DNA of 64,000 nucleotides from Bacillus spongiae (lineage in GTDB: Bacteria > Bacillota > Bacilli > Bacillales > Bacillaceae_K): assembly GCF_037120725.1 (NCBI RefSeq), contig NZ_JBBAXC010000002.1, positions 345,121 to 409,120 on the forward strand. The letters are read 5' to 3'. The stretch's first letter is position 1. Each line of letters begins with the position of its first letter. Both the position numbers and the translations under genes were made by a program. The notes under the pieces are model-generated. The model was not told where the DNA came from. It searched no databases and was given only the letters and a program-made list of their open reading frames with translations. Positions 1 to 10,493 of this stretch are shown here, piece by piece.

Positions 1-598
1 TAGCAGCTCGGGGTCATTTGTCAAATCACTGCGGAAATCAGGATTTCCTACGTGCTTCGCCAAATGCCTGTCGCTGCTGAGCAACTCGACTCCGCTTTTC
101 GGTATTGTCTAGCTTCGTCGGGTAGCAGCTCGGGGTTATTTGTCAAATCACTCCGGAAATCAGGATTTCCTATGTGCTTCGCCAAATGCCTGTCGCTGCT
201 GAGCAACCCGTCTCCGCATTTCGGTGTTGTCTAGCTTCGTCGGCTTGTGGCTCGGGGTCAACTGCCACCCCACTCCGGAAATCAGGATTTCCTACGTGTC
301 TCGTCAGTTGCCTGTCGCCCCAGAACGAGCCGACTCCGCATTTCGTTGTTGTCTAGCTTCGTCGTGTAGCAGCTCGGGGTCATTTGTCAAATCACTGCGG
401 AAATCAGGATTTCCTACGTGCTTGCCAAATGCCTGTCGCTGCTGAGCAACCCGACTCCGCATTTCGTTGTTGTCTAGCTTCGTCGTGTAGCAGCTCGGGG
501 TCATTTGTCAAATCACTCCGGAAATCAGGATTTCCTACGTGCTTCGCCAAATGCCTGTCGCTGCTGAGCAACCCGACTCCGCTTTTCATTTTGTCTAG
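1..598. repeat. Tandem array of five ~122-bp stem-loop repeats (family 1)
   Basis: Five units are seen, the first cut by the window edge. The core hairpin GGAAATCAGGATTTCC sits at 33-48, 155-170, 277-292, 399-414 and 520-535, giving spacings of 122, 122, 122 and 121 bp. Around the core, paired arms form a long imperfect hairpin. In the third unit GTCGGCT (239-245) pairs with AGCCGAC (328-334), and CAACTG (259-264) pairs with CAGTTG (305-310). Units 1, 2, 4 and 5 instead use CATTTG with CAAATG. Units are joined by a linker with TTGTCTAGCT and CTCCGC. Open frames crossing this array look spurious. The same family recurs near 29700 and 57200. Confidence 0.93.
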
Positions 599-600
599 CT

Positions 601-732
601 CCACAGCCCAGCGCCTAGTAAACTTGTCCTCTCCTCTTTACGATAAGTCAACATCGGATTCCTTTGTAATCCGTGTTTCCTTTATCTCGTATGGAGAGGA
701 GCAAGTTTATACGTCGCTGAACGGGCTGTTCC
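601..732. repeat. Stem-loop repeat, family 3 (TAAACTTG/CAAGTTTA arms)
   Basis: Nested complementary arms are visible: ACAGCCC (603-609) with GGGCTGT (723-729), TAAACTTG (619-626) with CAAGTTTA (702-709), TCCTCTCC (627-634) with GGAGAGGA (693-700), and an inner CGGATT (655-660) with AATCCG (668-673). The whole unit can fold as one long hairpin. It follows directly on the family 1 array. Function unknown. Confidence 0.85.
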
Positions 733-737
733 GCTTA

Positions 738-800
738 GGCCTACAGGAAGTAGGTCATGAAGGCGTTGTGACAGGACGTCACGCACTTAGCCTTCGTTCC
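738..800. repeat. Stem-loop repeat, family 2 (GGCCTAC...CCTTCGTTCC)
   Basis: A ~63-bp module with GAAGGC and GCCTTC as outer arms and GTGAC-AGGAC-GTCAC as an inner hairpin, preceded by a CCTAC/GTAGG hairpin. The other copies, at 29414, 29918, 57081 and 57267, carry GCGAC/GTCGC in the inner stem instead. Function unknown. Confidence 0.85.
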
Positions 801-820
801 TTGATGTTGTCCAGCTTCGT

Positions 821-960
821 CGGCCAGCGCCTAGTAAACTTGTGCACTCCTCCTTACGATAAGTCAACATCGATTCGCTATCGCTCCTCGTGTTTCCTTT
901 ATCTCATGCGGAGCACCTCAAGTTTATACGTCGCTAAACGGCCTCCTCCGCATTTCAGGA
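821..960. repeat. Stem-loop repeat, family 3, second copy
   Basis: GGCC (832-835) pairs with GGCC (940-943), AGCG (836-839) with CGCT (932-935), and TAAACTTG (845-852) with CAAGTTTA (919-926). It is the last module before polC. It ends in the shared CTCCGC edge motif followed by A/T-rich DNA that probably holds the polC promoter. Confidence 0.83.
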
Positions 961-1023
961 TTGCATTATTCTTTGGTTTTCATTAATATGAGTACTAGAT
1001 TTATTTAGATAGGAGAGTGAAGT

Positions 1024-4000
1024 ATGAGTAATAACCTATCCGGTAGAGAACGATTTCGACTATTGTTACAGCAAATGCAATTAACGGAGGATGCATTTGT
1101 ACAGTATTTTAAGGAAGCTGAGATTTTACGCTTAATCGTTGATCGAAAAACAAAAAGTTGGCATTTTGTGTTTCAGCTAGACGAAGTCATACCGTATCCT
1201 GTATTTGCACGATTTTCAGATCGTTTAATTCATACATTTAAGCATATTGCGACAGTAGGTTTTTCAGTAAGTGTGAAAAATCATCATCATTCCGAAAATC
1301 ACATTGCGGATTATTGGAGAGAGTGCATTAAAGATATACAAGGAATATCCCCTCCTATTTTAGCAATGCTAAATCAGCAACAGCCAAAGGTTCAAGGGAA
1401 TAGATTATTAATTGAAGCTACTAATGAATTAGAAGCAACGCAAGTGAAAAAGAAATACGGAGATATGATCTCTTCGATTTTAACTAAATACGGATTTCCT
1501 GCATTTTCGATTGATACAGCTATCGTCGAAAAACAGGAAAACGAGGATTTTGCAAATTTTCTGAAGCAAAAGCAAATAGAGGATCAAGAACGAGGCAAAC
1601 AAGCAGTTGTTGATATGCAAAAGCGTGATGCGGAAGAGACAAATGGCACAGAACCATCAGGTCCATTAATGATTGGCTTAACGATTAAAGAGGATGCTGA
1701 TTTCCGTAAGCTAGAGGAGATTTATGATGAAGAGCGCAGAGTAGCTGTCGAAGGGTTTGTTTTTGAAGCGGAAACGAAAGAGTTACGAAGCGGGAGAACC
1801 TTGTTAACTTTTAAAGTGACAGATTACACTAGCTCAATTATGGTAAAAATGTTCTCTAGAGATAAAGAGGACGCTGCAATTATGGCGAATTTGAAAAAAG
1901 GAATGTGGATTCGCGCAAGAGGAAGTATTCAAAATGATACATTTGTTCGTGATCTCGTTATGATTGCGAATGACTTAAATGAAATTACCCCTGTTTTACG
2001 TAAAGATAAGGCACCTGAAGGTGAAAAGCGAGTTGAGCTTCATCTTCATACACCGATGAGTCAAATGGATGCAGTATCATCTGTAAGTGACCTAATTTCG
2101 CAAGCGAAAAAATGGGGACATAAAGCGATAGCTGTGACCGACCACGCAGTTGTTCAATCCTTTCCTGAGGCATTTAGTGCTGGGAAAAAAAATGACATTA
2201 AAATAATATATGGAGTTGAAGCGAATCTAGTAGATGATGGAGTCCCGATTGCGTATAATGAAGCCCATCGTTTATTAGAGGAAGATACCTTTATTGTTTT
2301 TGACGTAGAAACTACAGGGTTATCTGCCGTATACAATACGATCATTGAATTAGCAGCAGTTAAGGTTCATAAGGGAGAGGTAATTGACACATTTGAACGA
2401 TTTGCCAACCCTCATCACCCACTATCAGCGACAACAATTGACTTAACGGGTATTACTGATGATATGGTTTCTGGTGCTCCAGAGGTTGAAGAAGTTTTAA
2501 GAGATTTTCATAAATGGGCGGAAGACGGTATTCTAGTTGCTCATAATGCTACCTTTGATATGGGCTTTCTAAATGTTGGCTACCAAAAATCCGGTTTAGC
2601 AAAAGCTAGTAATCCGGTTATCGATACGTTAGAATTAGCTCGTTTTCTTTATCCTGAGATGAAAAACCATCGATTAAATACTTTAGCGAAAAAGTTTGAT
2701 GTTGATTTAACGCAACATCACAGAGCAATCTACGATGCAGAAGCTACAGGATATTTACTTATTAAAATGTTAAAAGACGCAAATGAAAAAGACATACACT
2801 ACCATGATCAAATGAACCAGTATATGGGTAAAGGAGAAAGTTTCAAACGATCTAGACCGTATCACTGTACCTTGCTCGCTCAAAATGAAATAGGACTTAA
2901 AAACTTGTTTAAGCTTGTGTCCATTTCTCATATTGATTATTTTTATCGTGTCCCTAGAATTCCTCGATCCGTACTACAAAAGCATCGTGAGGGAATAATT
3001 GTTGGCTCTGGCTGTTCTAAGGGTGAAGTGTTTGAAGGAATGATGCAGAAGGCTCCTGAGGAAGTAGAAGACTCCGCTCGGTTTTACGATTATATCGAGG
3101 TTCAACCGAAGGAAGTCTATCAACATTTAATCGAGATGGATTTAATTCAAAGTCAGCAAAATTTAGAAGATATTATTGAAAAAATTATTGACCTTGGAGA
3201 GCGACTGCATATCCCTGTAGTAGCGACAGGAAATGTACATTACTTAAACCCTAACGATGCCATTTATCGTAAAATTCTTATTAATTCACAGGGTGGTGCC
3301 AATCCATTAAATCGCCATCAATTGCCTGAGGTTCATTTTCGAACAACGGATGAAATGCTTCAATGCTTTTCCTTTTTAGGTGAGGATAGGGCGAAGGAAA
3401 TAGTTGTCACGAATACGAATAAAATGGCGGATATGATTGAAGTCATAAAACCGATTAAGGATGACCTGTATACGCCAAAAATTGATGGTGCTGATGAAGA
3501 AGTGAGGGAAATGAGCTATTCAATGGCTCGAAGTATTTACGGTGACGAATTACCAGACCTCGTTGAAGCAAGATTAGAGAAAGAATTAAAAAGTATTATT
3601 GGTCACGGGTTCGCCGTAATTTATTTAATTTCTCATAAACTCGTAAAAAAATCACTTGACGATGGGTACCTAGTTGGTTCACGTGGCTCAGTCGGATCTT
3701 CATTTGTAGCGACGATGACTGAGATTACGGAAGTAAATCCACTTCCCCCACATTATGTTTGTCCTAGTTGTAAGCATTCAGAGTTCTTTAATGATGGTTC
3801 TGTAGGGTCAGGGTTTGATTTGCCGAATAAAGATTGTATAAAGTGTGGAGTACCATACACAAAAGATGGTCATGATATACCTTTTGAAACATTCCTTGGC
3901 TTTAAAGGGGACAAAGTTCCAGATATCGATTTGAATTTCTCAGGAGAATACCAACCTCGCGCTCATAACTATACAAAAGTGCTGTTTGGGGAAGAATATG

Positions 4001-5340
4001 TTTATCGAGCAGGAACAATTGGAACAGTTGCAGATAAAACAGCTTATGGATATGTAAAAGGCTATACTTCAGATCATAATTTACAATTAAGAGGGGCAGA
4101 GGTTGATCGGTTAGTAAAAGGGTGTACCGGAGTGAAACGAACTTCTGGTCAGCATCCAGGTGGAATTATCGTTGTTCCAGATTATATGGAAATCTATGAT
4201 TTTTCGCCCATCCAGTATCCCGCCGATGATCAAAGCAGTGAATGGAAAACAACACATTTTGACTTCCATTCTATTCACGATAATTTACTTAAATTAGATA
4301 TATTAGGCCATGATGATCCCACTGTTATCCGGATGCTTCAAGATTTATCAGGAATTGACCCTAAAACAATCCCAACAGACGATCCAGAAGTGATGAAAAT
4401 ATTCAGCGGTCCAGAGCCGTTAGGCGTCACTGAAGAACAAATTATGTGTAAAACAGGAACGTTAGGAATTCCTGAATTCGGGACTCGGTTTGTCCGTCAA
4501 ATGCTAGAAGATACAAAACCTACGACGTTTTCGGAGCTTGTCCAAATTTCAGGATTGTCTCACGGGACGGATGTTTGGTTGGGCAATGCACAGGAGTTAA
4601 TACACAATAAAACGTGTACGTTAAGTGAAGTAATTGGGTGTCGAGACGATATAATGGTCTATTTAATTTATCAAGGCCTAGAACCATCCTTGGCATTTAA
4701 GATTATGGAATCTGTTCGTAAAGGGAAAGGGCTTCAACCTGAAATGGAAGATGAAATGAAAAAAAATAACGTTCCCGATTGGTATATCGATTCCTGTAAA
4801 AAGATTAAATATATGTTCCCGAAAGCACATGCCGCAGCCTACGTTCTTATGGCTGTTCGAATAGCGTATTTTAAGGTTCATTTGCCTCTATTATATTATG
4901 CTGCTTACTTTACAGTTAGGGCAGAGGACTTTGACGTAGATGCGATGGTAAAAGGAACTCAATCCATTCGAGCAAGAGTAGAAGAGATATTGGCGAAAGG
5001 CTTAGAGGCTGCGCCAAAAGAAAAAAGTTTATTGACCGTATTGGAGTTGGCATTGGAAATGACAGAAAGAGGATTTAACTTCCAAAGAGTTGACTTATAC
5101 AAATCGGATGCAAGTCAATTCATTATTGAAGGTAATTCACTCATTCCGCCGTTTAACTCGATTCCTGGATTAGGTACAAATGCGGCCATTAATATTGTGA
5201 AGTCTCGTAAAGAAGGTGAATTCCTCTCGAAGGAAGACCTGCAGCAGCGCGGCAGAGTGTCTAAAACGATTATTGAATATCTAGACAATCACGGCTGTTT
5301 AGAATCGTTGCCAGACCAAAACCAGTTGTCTCTTTTTTAA
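1024..5340 (+). CDS. polC: DNA polymerase III alpha subunit, PolC type
   Basis: This is the replicative polymerase of low-GC Gram-positive bacteria. It combines 5'-3' synthesis with an intrinsic proofreading exonuclease. At 1438 residues it has the usual family length. An OB-like region lies near residues 228-325, and a PHP segment starts near 334 ([12 protein letters not shown]). The DEDD exonuclease is inserted at about 422-585 with [21 protein letters not shown] and [15 protein letters not shown] zinc module CPSCKH...CIKCG lies near 912-940, and the polymerase motif [12 protein letters not shown] near 966. The ATG follows AGGAGAG at good spacing. Upstream there are only repeats, and rimP follows as in B. 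subtilis. The identification is secure. Confidence 0.98.
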   Translation: MSNNLSGRERFRLLLQQMQLTEDAFVQYFKEAEILRLIVDRKTKSWHFVFQLDEVIPYPVFARFSDRLIHTFKHIATVGFSVSVKNHHHSENHIADYWRECIKDIQGISPPILAMLNQQQPKVQGNRLLIEATNELEATQVKKKYGDMISSILTKYGFPAFSIDTAIVEKQENEDFANFLKQKQIEDQERGKQAVVDMQKRDAEETNGTEPSGPLMIGLTIKEDADFRKLEEIYDEERRVAVEGFVFEAETKELRSGRTLLTFKVTDYTSSIMVKMFSRDKEDAAIMANLKKGMWIRARGSIQNDTFVRDLVMIANDLNEITPVLRKDKAPEGEKRVELHLHTPMSQMDAVSSVSDLISQAKKWGHKAIAVTDHAVVQSFPEAFSAGKKNDIKIIYGVEANLVDDGVPIAYNEAHRLLEEDTFIVFDVETTGLSAVYNTIIELAAVKVHKGEVIDTFERFANPHHPLSATTIDLTGITDDMVSGAPEVEEVLRDFHKWAEDGILVAHNATFDMGFLNVGYQKSGLAKASNPVIDTLELARFLYPEMKNHRLNTLAKKFDVDLTQHHRAIYDAEATGYLLIKMLKDANEKDIHYHDQMNQYMGKGESFKRSRPYHCTLLAQNEIGLKNLFKLVSISHIDYFYRVPRIPRSVLQKHREGIIVGSGCSKGEVFEGMMQKAPEEVEDSARFYDYIEVQPKEVYQHLIEMDLIQSQQNLEDIIEKIIDLGERLHIPVVATGNVHYLNPNDAIYRKILINSQGGANPLNRHQLPEVHFRTTDEMLQCFSFLGEDRAKEIVVTNTNKMADMIEVIKPIKDDLYTPKIDGADEEVREMSYSMARSIYGDELPDLVEARLEKELKSIIGHGFAVIYLISHKLVKKSLDDGYLVGSRGSVGSSFVATMTEITEVNPLPPHYVCPSCKHSEFFNDGSVGSGFDLPNKDCIKCGVPYTKDGHDIPFETFLGFKGDKVPDIDLNFSGEYQPRAHNYTKVLFGEEYVYRAGTIGTVADKTAYGYVKGYTSDHNLQLRGAEVDRLVKGCTGVKRTSGQHPGGIIVVPDYMEIYDFSPIQYPADDQSSEWKTTHFDFHSIHDNLLKLDILGHDDPTVIRMLQDLSGIDPKTIPTDDPEVMKIFSGPEPLGVTEEQIMCKTGTLGIPEFGTRFVRQMLEDTKPTTFSELVQISGLSHGTDVWLGNAQELIHNKTCTLSEVIGCRDDIMVYLIYQGLEPSLAFKIMESVRKGKGLQPEMEDEMKKNNVPDWYIDSCKKIKYMFPKAHAAAYVLMAVRIAYFKVHLPLLYYAAYFTVRAEDFDVDAMVKGTQSIRARVEEILAKGLEAAPKEKSLLTVLELALEMTERGFNFQRVDLYKSDASQFIIEGNSLIPPFNSIPGLGTNAAINIVKSRKEGEFLSKEDLQQRGRVSKTIIEYLDNHGCLESLPDQNQLSLF

Positions 5341-5406
5341 TGTCATATTTGCATAAAAATAGTGGATATGGTATAGTTTTATTGGAAATACTAGAGATAA
5401 CTCTGA

Positions 5407-5456
5407 AGGAAAGAGTGGGGGCTCCCCACTCTTTCCTGTTTGCTAAGAGACTTTTT
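5407..5456 (+). terminator. Strong hairpin between polC and rimP
   Basis: A perfect 14-bp stem (5407-5420 with 5424-5437) closes a 3-nt GCT loop. The T-run (5451-5456) is 13 nt away, so termination may be weak. A possible promoter, TTGCAT-17 nt-TATAGT, lies just upstream near 5349-5377. If it is used, the hairpin would sit in the rimP operon leader. Confidence 0.6.
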
Positions 5457-5498
5457 TCATTCTTGGTTCCAGATCTATTATTTAACCAGGAGGTATAT

Positions 5499-5969
5499 AT
5501 GAGTAAAATTACGAATCTCGTAGAGGAGCTTGTTTCACCGATTTTAGAGGATATGAATTTAGAATTGGTTGAAACGGAATACGTAAAAGAAGGAAGTAGT
5601 TGGTTTCTTCGCGTATTTATAGATAAAGAGCAAGGTGTAGATATTGAAGAATGTGGAATCGTCAGTGAAAAACTGAGTGAAAAGCTTGATGAGCTTGATC
5701 CGATTCAACACAATTATTTTCTTGAAGTTTCTTCTCCTGGAGCGGAAAGACCTCTGAAGAAAACGGAGGATTTTCATAAAGCTGTTGGAAAAAATGTTCA
5801 TATTAAAACATATGAACCCGTTGATGGAGAAAAAGTTTTTGAAGGAAAGCTTCTTGAATACACAGAAGATACTCTTATCATTGAATTAACGATTAAAACA
5901 AGAAAAAAACAAGTGCAAATCCCAAAGGAAAAAGTGGCAAAAGCAAGGCTTGCTATCATCTTTTCCTAA
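5499..5969 (+). CDS. rimP: Ribosome maturation factor RimP
   Basis: RimP helps mature the 30S subunit and acts on free 30S particles in the cytoplasm. The chosen ATG follows CCAGGAGG and gives 156 residues, starting [16 protein letters not shown], which is the normal family length. The frame stays open upstream to 5340, but that part crosses the intergenic hairpin and is not family-like. Conserved family features include [12 protein letters not shown] near the N-terminus, LRVFIDKE, and [15 protein letters not shown] in the middle, followed by the C-terminal SH3-like domain. It is the first gene of the nusA-infB operon, as in many bacteria. Confidence 0.96.
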   Translation: MSKITNLVEELVSPILEDMNLELVETEYVKEGSSWFLRVFIDKEQGVDIEECGIVSEKLSEKLDELDPIQHNYFLEVSSPGAERPLKKTEDFHKAVGKNVHIKTYEPVDGEKVFEGKLLEYTEDTLIIELTIKTRKKQVQIPKEKVAKARLAIIFS

Positions 5970-5999
5970 GGAATCGTATAGAAGGGGGATAAAGGGAAA

Positions 6000-7127
6000 A
6001 TGAGCACAGAATTTTTAGATGCTCTAACGATTTTAGAGAAGGATAAAGGTATTTCAAGGGATGTATTAATCGATGCAATTGAAGCAGCACTCGTATCGGC
6101 GTACAAGCGGAATTTTAATCAAGCACAAAACGTCCGTGTAGACTTAAATGTTGATACAGGTACAATGCGCGTATTTGCTCGTAAAGAAGTAGTGGATGAA
6201 GTATTTGATCCTCGTTTAGAAATATCCATTGAAGATGCTAAAAATTATAATCCTAACTATGTTGTAGGGGATATCGTTGAATTGGAAGTAACACCAAAGG
6301 ATTTTGGACGAATAGCTGCGCAAACAGCGAAGCAAGTGGTTACACAACGTGTTCGTGAAGCAGAGCGAGGTATTGTCTATTCTGAATTTATCGATAGAGA
6401 AGAAGATATTATGACAGGTATTGTTCAACGATTGGACCATCGCTATATTTATGTAGCCCTTGGCAAGATTGAAGCACTTCTTCCAATTAACGAGCAAATG
6501 CCAAATGAATCCTATAAACCACACGACCGTATTAAAGTATTTCTTACAAAAGTTGAAAAAACAACAAAAGGACCACAAATTTTTGTATCTCGGTCCCATC
6601 CTGGCTTATTGAAGCGTTTATTTGAAATTGAAGTTCCTGAAATTTTTGATGGGACGGTTGAAATTAAGTCTGTTGCACGTGAGGCAGGAGACCGCTCGAA
6701 AATTTCTGTTTACGCTGATAACCCTGAAGTTGATCCTGTTGGCGCTTGTGTAGGAGCAAGAGGAGGACGTGTTCAGGCTATCGTTAATGAATTAAAAGGT
6801 GAAAAAATCGACATTGTTGAATGGTCAGAAGACCCTGTTGAATTTGTTGCAAATGCACTTAGCCCTTCAAAGGTCCTTGAAGTACAAGTGAATGAAGAGG
6901 AGAAGGCTACGACCGTAATCGTTCCTGACTATCAGCTTTCTTTAGCAATCGGTAAGCGCGGTCAAAATGCAAGGTTAGCAGCAAAATTGACGAATTGGAA
7001 AATTGATATTAAAAGCGAAACGGATGCACGTGCATTGGGAATCTATCCTCGTGAAGAGAATCTCCTCGTATCTGAACCTACTGAATCAGATGAAGAAGAT
7101 GATCTTTTTAAAGATGGAATCGAGTAA
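6000..7127 (+). CDS. nusA: Transcription termination/antitermination factor NusA
   Basis: NusA binds RNA polymerase and modulates pausing, termination and antitermination. At 375 residues it is the short Gram-positive form without the C-terminal acidic repeats. An N-terminal polymerase-binding domain covers about 1-130. The S1 domain follows (DIMTGIVQRLDHRYIYVALG, about 138-200). Two KH domains come next: GACVGARGGRVQAIVNELKG near 247-270 and LAIGKRGQNARLAAKLTNWK near 317-340. The ATG follows an AGAAGGGGGA ribosome site. It sits 30 bp after rimP and 12 bp before rnpM. Confidence 0.98.
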   Translation: MSTEFLDALTILEKDKGISRDVLIDAIEAALVSAYKRNFNQAQNVRVDLNVDTGTMRVFARKEVVDEVFDPRLEISIEDAKNYNPNYVVGDIVELEVTPKDFGRIAAQTAKQVVTQRVREAERGIVYSEFIDREEDIMTGIVQRLDHRYIYVALGKIEALLPINEQMPNESYKPHDRIKVFLTKVEKTTKGPQIFVSRSHPGLLKRLFEIEVPEIFDGTVEIKSVAREAGDRSKISVYADNPEVDPVGACVGARGGRVQAIVNELKGEKIDIVEWSEDPVEFVANALSPSKVLEVQVNEEEKATTVIVPDYQLSLAIGKRGQNARLAAKLTNWKIDIKSETDARALGIYPREENLLVSEPTESDEEDDLFKDGIE

Positions 7128-7139
7128 AAGGTGCATACA

Positions 7140-7409
7140 ATGAATACTCGAAAAAAAATCCCATTAAGAAAATGTGTAGCAACTGGTGAAATGAAACCAA
7201 AAAAAGAAATGATCCGTATCGTTCGTTCAAAACAGGGAGACGTATCTATCGACCTAACTGGAAAGAAGTCTGGTAGAGGGGCTTATTTATCTAAGGATAA
7301 GGAAGTCATTTTATTAGCCAAAAAGAAAAATATTTTAGCCAACCAATTAGGTGCAAAGATTCCTGAGACTGTATACGAAGATCTTTTACAAGCAGTGGAA
7401 GAGGAGTAG
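7140..7409 (+). CDS. rnpM: RNase P modulator RnpM (YlxR family)
   Basis: This small basic protein of the YlxR family (DUF448) was recently linked in B. subtilis to RNase P control. The signature KIPLRKCVATGEMKPKKEMI near the N-terminus and GRGAYLS in the middle are seen. I chose the ATG at 7140 because AAAAGGTG lies just upstream. A GTG at 7131 would add three residues but has poorer spacing. The product is 89 residues, as expected. It lies between nusA and rplGA in the conserved operon. Confidence 0.93.
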   Translation: MNTRKKIPLRKCVATGEMKPKKEMIRIVRSKQGDVSIDLTGKKSGRGAYLSKDKEVILLAKKKNILANQLGAKIPETVYEDLLQAVEEE

Positions 7410-7412
7410 AAC

Positions 7413-7715
7413 ATGAAATCAGCGCCTTGGCTATCGTTACTAGGTTTGGCAAATCGAGCGAGAAAAGTGATTTCTGGAGAAGAATTGGTCATTAAAGAAG
7501 TAAGAAGCGGACGTGCCAAGCTTGTTATATTATCACAAGATGCTTCTGAAAATACGGCGAAAAAAGTGAAAGATAAATGTCGTACATATGGTGTGCCAGT
7601 TAGGATTGTCGAAAATCGTGAACTCTTGGGTCACGCCATTGGCAAGGAAGCTCGTGTTGTGGTTGCCCTGTCTGACAATGGGTTTGCTAACAAGCTGTTC
7701 ACTTTGCTCGATTAA
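7413..7715 (+). CDS. rplGA: L7Ae-family ribosomal protein homologue (YlxQ)
   Basis: A 100-residue protein of the L7Ae/L30e RNA-binding family, known as YlxQ or RplGA in Bacillus. These proteins bind kink-turn RNA. Family features are [18 protein letters not shown] near the start, [15 protein letters not shown] in the middle and [14 protein letters not shown] near the end. The ATG follows AGAGGAG after the rnpM stop. The exact cellular role in Bacillus is less clear than the fold. Confidence 0.93.
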   Translation: MKSAPWLSLLGLANRARKVISGEELVIKEVRSGRAKLVILSQDASENTAKKVKDKCRTYGVPVRIVENRELLGHAIGKEARVVVALSDNGFANKLFTLLD

Positions 7716-7734
7716 ATTCAATGGGGGTGAACAT

Positions 7735-9834
7735 ATGAGTAAAACGCGTGTTTACGAATATGCAAAAAAACATAATGTATCTAGTAAAGACATTATTAAC
7801 AATTTGAAAGAACTGAATGTGGAAGTATCGAATCATATGGCAACATTAGATGATGCGATGATTCAAAAGTTAAATAAAAAATATGTAAAAGAAAATCCGG
7901 TGGAAGATGCACCGAAAAAAGAAAAGGTGAAATCTGTGCCGACAAATCCAAATAAAAAAAATCCAAATAAACCTGCAAATAATAAAGGGAAAAACCAAAG
8001 AAATCAAAGAAAACAAAATAGTAAGCGACCAGCTAATAAAAATCAACACAAGCCAGCTCCAACACCTAGAAAAGAAAAAGAGCTTCCAGAAAAAATTACA
8101 TTCACAGAATCTCTAACAGTAGCAGAATTAGGGAAAAAGCTTCACCGTGATCCAGCTGAAATTATAAAAAAATTATTTATGTTAGGTGTAATGGCTACCA
8201 TTAACCAACAATTAGATAAAGATTCGATTGAATTAATATGTTCTGAGTATGGTGTTGAGGTAGAAGAAGAAATCTTAGTCGATACAACTGATCTTGAAAC
8301 ATATTTCACTGAAGATAGCGAGAATGATGTTGTTGAACGCCCATCAGTTGTAACGATTATGGGACACGTTGACCATGGTAAAACAACGCTTCTTGATTCC
8401 ATTCGTAATACGAAAGTGACGGAGGGAGAAGCTGGTGGAATTACACAACATATTGGTGCTTATCAAGTAGAAGAAAAAGGTAAGAAGATTACTTTCCTTG
8501 ATACACCTGGCCATGCTGCGTTTACAACGATGCGTGCAAGAGGGGCTAAAATTACGGATATTGCGATTATCGTTGTTGCAGCAGACGATGGAGTAATGCC
8601 TCAAACAGTAGAAGCCATTAACCATGCAAAAGCAGCAGAGGTTCCGATTATTATTGCTGTTAACAAAATGGACAAACCAACTGCAAACCCTGATCGTGTT
8701 ATGCAAGAGCTTACTGAGCATGGACTTGTACCTGAAGATTGGGGTGGAGATACGATCTTCGTTCCACTATCTGCTCTAACAGGTGAAGGAATCGACTCTT
8801 TGTTAGAAATGATTTTACTTGTTTCAGAAGTAGAGGAGTTAAAAGCGAACCCAGACCGTTTAGCAATGGGTACAGTAATTGAAGCAGAGCTTGATAAGGG
8901 AAGGGGTTCTGTTGCAACATTACTTGTGCAAAACGGTTCGTTAAAAGTAGGAGATCCAATCGTAGTTGGAAATACGTACGGACGTGTTCGTGCAATGGTC
9001 AACGACCTTGGCAGAAGAGTGAAAGAGGTTGGACCGTCAACTCCTGTAGAAATAACGGGATTAAATGATGTCCCACTTGCTGGAGATCGTTTTGTCGTAT
9101 TGCCAAACGAAAAGAGTGCTCGTCAAATTGGAGAAAGCCGTGCTCAACAAGCTTTGCAAGCACTTCGAAGTGAAAAATCCCGTGTTACACTTGATAACCT
9201 ATTCGAGCAAATGAAGCAAGGGGAAATGAAAGACTTAAACATCGTATTAAAAGCAGACGTTCAAGGTTCTCTAGAGGCTGTATCAGCAGCTCTATACAAA
9301 ATTGACGTTGAAGGTGTAAATATTAAAATTATTCACACAGCTGTTGGTGCGCTGAATGAGTCTGATATTACGTTAGCAGCTGCATCAAATGCCATTGTTA
9401 TTGGGTTTAATGTTCGTCCTGACGTAAATGCAAAACGTGCTGCAGAAGCTGAAGGTGTTGATATCCGCCTTCATAGAATTATTTATAAAGTTATTGAAGA
9501 AATTGAAGCGGCAATGAAAGGGTTATTAGACCCTGAATTTGAAGAAAAAGTAATTGGGCAAGCAGAAGTGCGCCAAACGTTTAAAGTTTCAAAAGTTGGT
9601 ACAATTGCGGGTAGTTTCGTAACGGAAGGGAAAATTACTCGTAATAGTGGCATTCGTGTTATTCGCGATGGAATTGTCATTTTTGAAGGAGAATTAGATG
9701 CACTTAAACGCTTTAAAGATGACGCAAAAGAAGTTGCTCGTGGATATGAATGTGGTATTACAGTTCAAAACTTTAACGATATTAAAGAGGGCGATGTATT
9801 AGAAGCCTTTGTAATGGAGGAAGTGGAGCGTTAA
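7735..9834 (+). CDS. infB: Translation initiation factor IF-2
   Basis: IF-2 is the GTPase that brings initiator fMet-tRNA to the 30S subunit and promotes subunit joining. The start ATG follows GGGGGTG and gives 699 residues beginning [20 protein letters not shown], the IF2 N-terminal domain. The open frame continues upstream into rplGA but that part is not IF-2. A lysine/asparagine-rich linker spans about 70-115. The G domain starts near 203 with GHVDHGKTT, then DTPGHAAF and NKMDKP. Domains II-IV follow with the fMet-tRNA-binding C-terminus. The stop overlaps the ylxP start by one base. Confidence 0.98.
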   Translation: MSKTRVYEYAKKHNVSSKDIINNLKELNVEVSNHMATLDDAMIQKLNKKYVKENPVEDAPKKEKVKSVPTNPNKKNPNKPANNKGKNQRNQRKQNSKRPANKNQHKPAPTPRKEKELPEKITFTESLTVAELGKKLHRDPAEIIKKLFMLGVMATINQQLDKDSIELICSEYGVEVEEEILVDTTDLETYFTEDSENDVVERPSVVTIMGHVDHGKTTLLDSIRNTKVTEGEAGGITQHIGAYQVEEKGKKITFLDTPGHAAFTTMRARGAKITDIAIIVVAADDGVMPQTVEAINHAKAAEVPIIIAVNKMDKPTANPDRVMQELTEHGLVPEDWGGDTIFVPLSALTGEGIDSLLEMILLVSEVEELKANPDRLAMGTVIEAELDKGRGSVATLLVQNGSLKVGDPIVVGNTYGRVRAMVNDLGRRVKEVGPSTPVEITGLNDVPLAGDRFVVLPNEKSARQIGESRAQQALQALRSEKSRVTLDNLFEQMKQGEMKDLNIVLKADVQGSLEAVSAALYKIDVEGVNIKIIHTAVGALNESDITLAAASNAIVIGFNVRPDVNAKRAAEAEGVDIRLHRIIYKVIEEIEAAMKGLLDPEFEEKVIGQAEVRQTFKVSKVGTIAGSFVTEGKITRNSGIRVIRDGIVIFEGELDALKRFKDDAKEVARGYECGITVQNFNDIKEGDVLEAFVMEEVER

Positions 9835-10112
9835 TGATCGGCTTTGCCGAATGTGAATTTTTTATTCATCATACGCACTCCTTAAAAGAAAAAAGAGCCG
9901 TGCTTCAGCGTGTACTGACACGGCTTAAACAAAAAGCGAATGTTTCTGTTGCTGAAGTGAAGTATCAAGATTTATGGCAGCGCACTGGGGTTGCCATTGT
10001 GACAGTAGCTTCTAGTAGAAAGGCAGCAGAACGGGAGCTTAATAACGCGCTAACGTTTTTGGACTCTTTTCCAGATTGGGAAAGAACAAATACAACGGTA
10101 GAATGGTTATAA
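9834..10112 (+). CDS. ylxP: DUF503 family protein YlxP
   Basis: A 92-residue protein of the DUF503/YlxP family with no firmly known function. Visible family signatures are HSLKEKRAVLQRVLTRLKQK and VSVAEVKYQDLWQRT. The ATG overlaps the infB stop (TAATG), which suggests translational coupling. It always sits between infB and rbfA in Bacillus, which implies a link to translation or ribosome assembly. That link is inference from context. Confidence 0.93.
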   Translation: MIGFAECEFFIHHTHSLKEKRAVLQRVLTRLKQKANVSVAEVKYQDLWQRTGVAIVTVASSRKAAERELNNALTFLDSFPDWERTNTTVEWL

Positions 10113-10133
10113 CAGACAAAAGAGGTGACAAAT

Positions 10134-10490
10134 ATGAGTCTTCGTGCCAATCGAATCGGAGAGCAAATGAAAAAAGAGCTCAGCGATATTATCGGACGCA
10201 AAATTAAGGACCCTCGTATTGGATTTGTTACAGTTACAGATGTTCAAGTATCTGGTGATTTGCAACAATCAAAAGTATATATTACTGTCCTTGGTGATGA
10301 AAATCAAAGAGAAAATACATTAAAAGGACTTGCCAAGGCGAAAGGTTTTATCCGTTCGGAGCTAGGGCATCGAATTCGTTTACGCAAGACACCTGAAATC
10401 ATTTTTGAATTTGATGAATCAATTGATTATGGAAATCATATTGAAACACTGTTACAGAAAATTTCAGATGAACCAAAAGTAGAAGAATAA
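10134..10490 (+). CDS. rbfA: 30S ribosome-binding factor RbfA
   Basis: RbfA is a single KH-type protein that binds 16S rRNA during late 30S maturation and in cold adaptation. The product from the ATG at 10134 has 118 residues and starts [20 protein letters not shown]. An in-frame GTG at 10125 is part of the ribosome-binding site AGAGGTG. Family residues include [19 protein letters not shown] and [19 protein letters not shown] terminator follows, so this ends the first transcription unit. Confidence 0.96.
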   Translation: MSLRANRIGEQMKKELSDIIGRKIKDPRIGFVTVTDVQVSGDLQQSKVYITVLGDENQRENTLKGLAKAKGFIRSELGHRIRLRKTPEIIFEFDESIDYGNHIETLLQKISDEPKVEE

Positions 10491-10493
10491 GAA

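Noticed and set aside
1-598. CRISPR array
   Set aside because: The 122-bp units are near-identical over their whole length, with no unique spacers and no cas genes nearby.
384-986. A 200-codon open frame across the first repeat cluster
   Set aside because: It reads through several stem-loop repeats, has no ribosome site and repeats peptide blocks that mirror the DNA repeats.
6216-6599. 127-codon minus-strand frame inside nusA
   Set aside because: It lies wholly within the conserved nusA coding sequence and has no family pattern.
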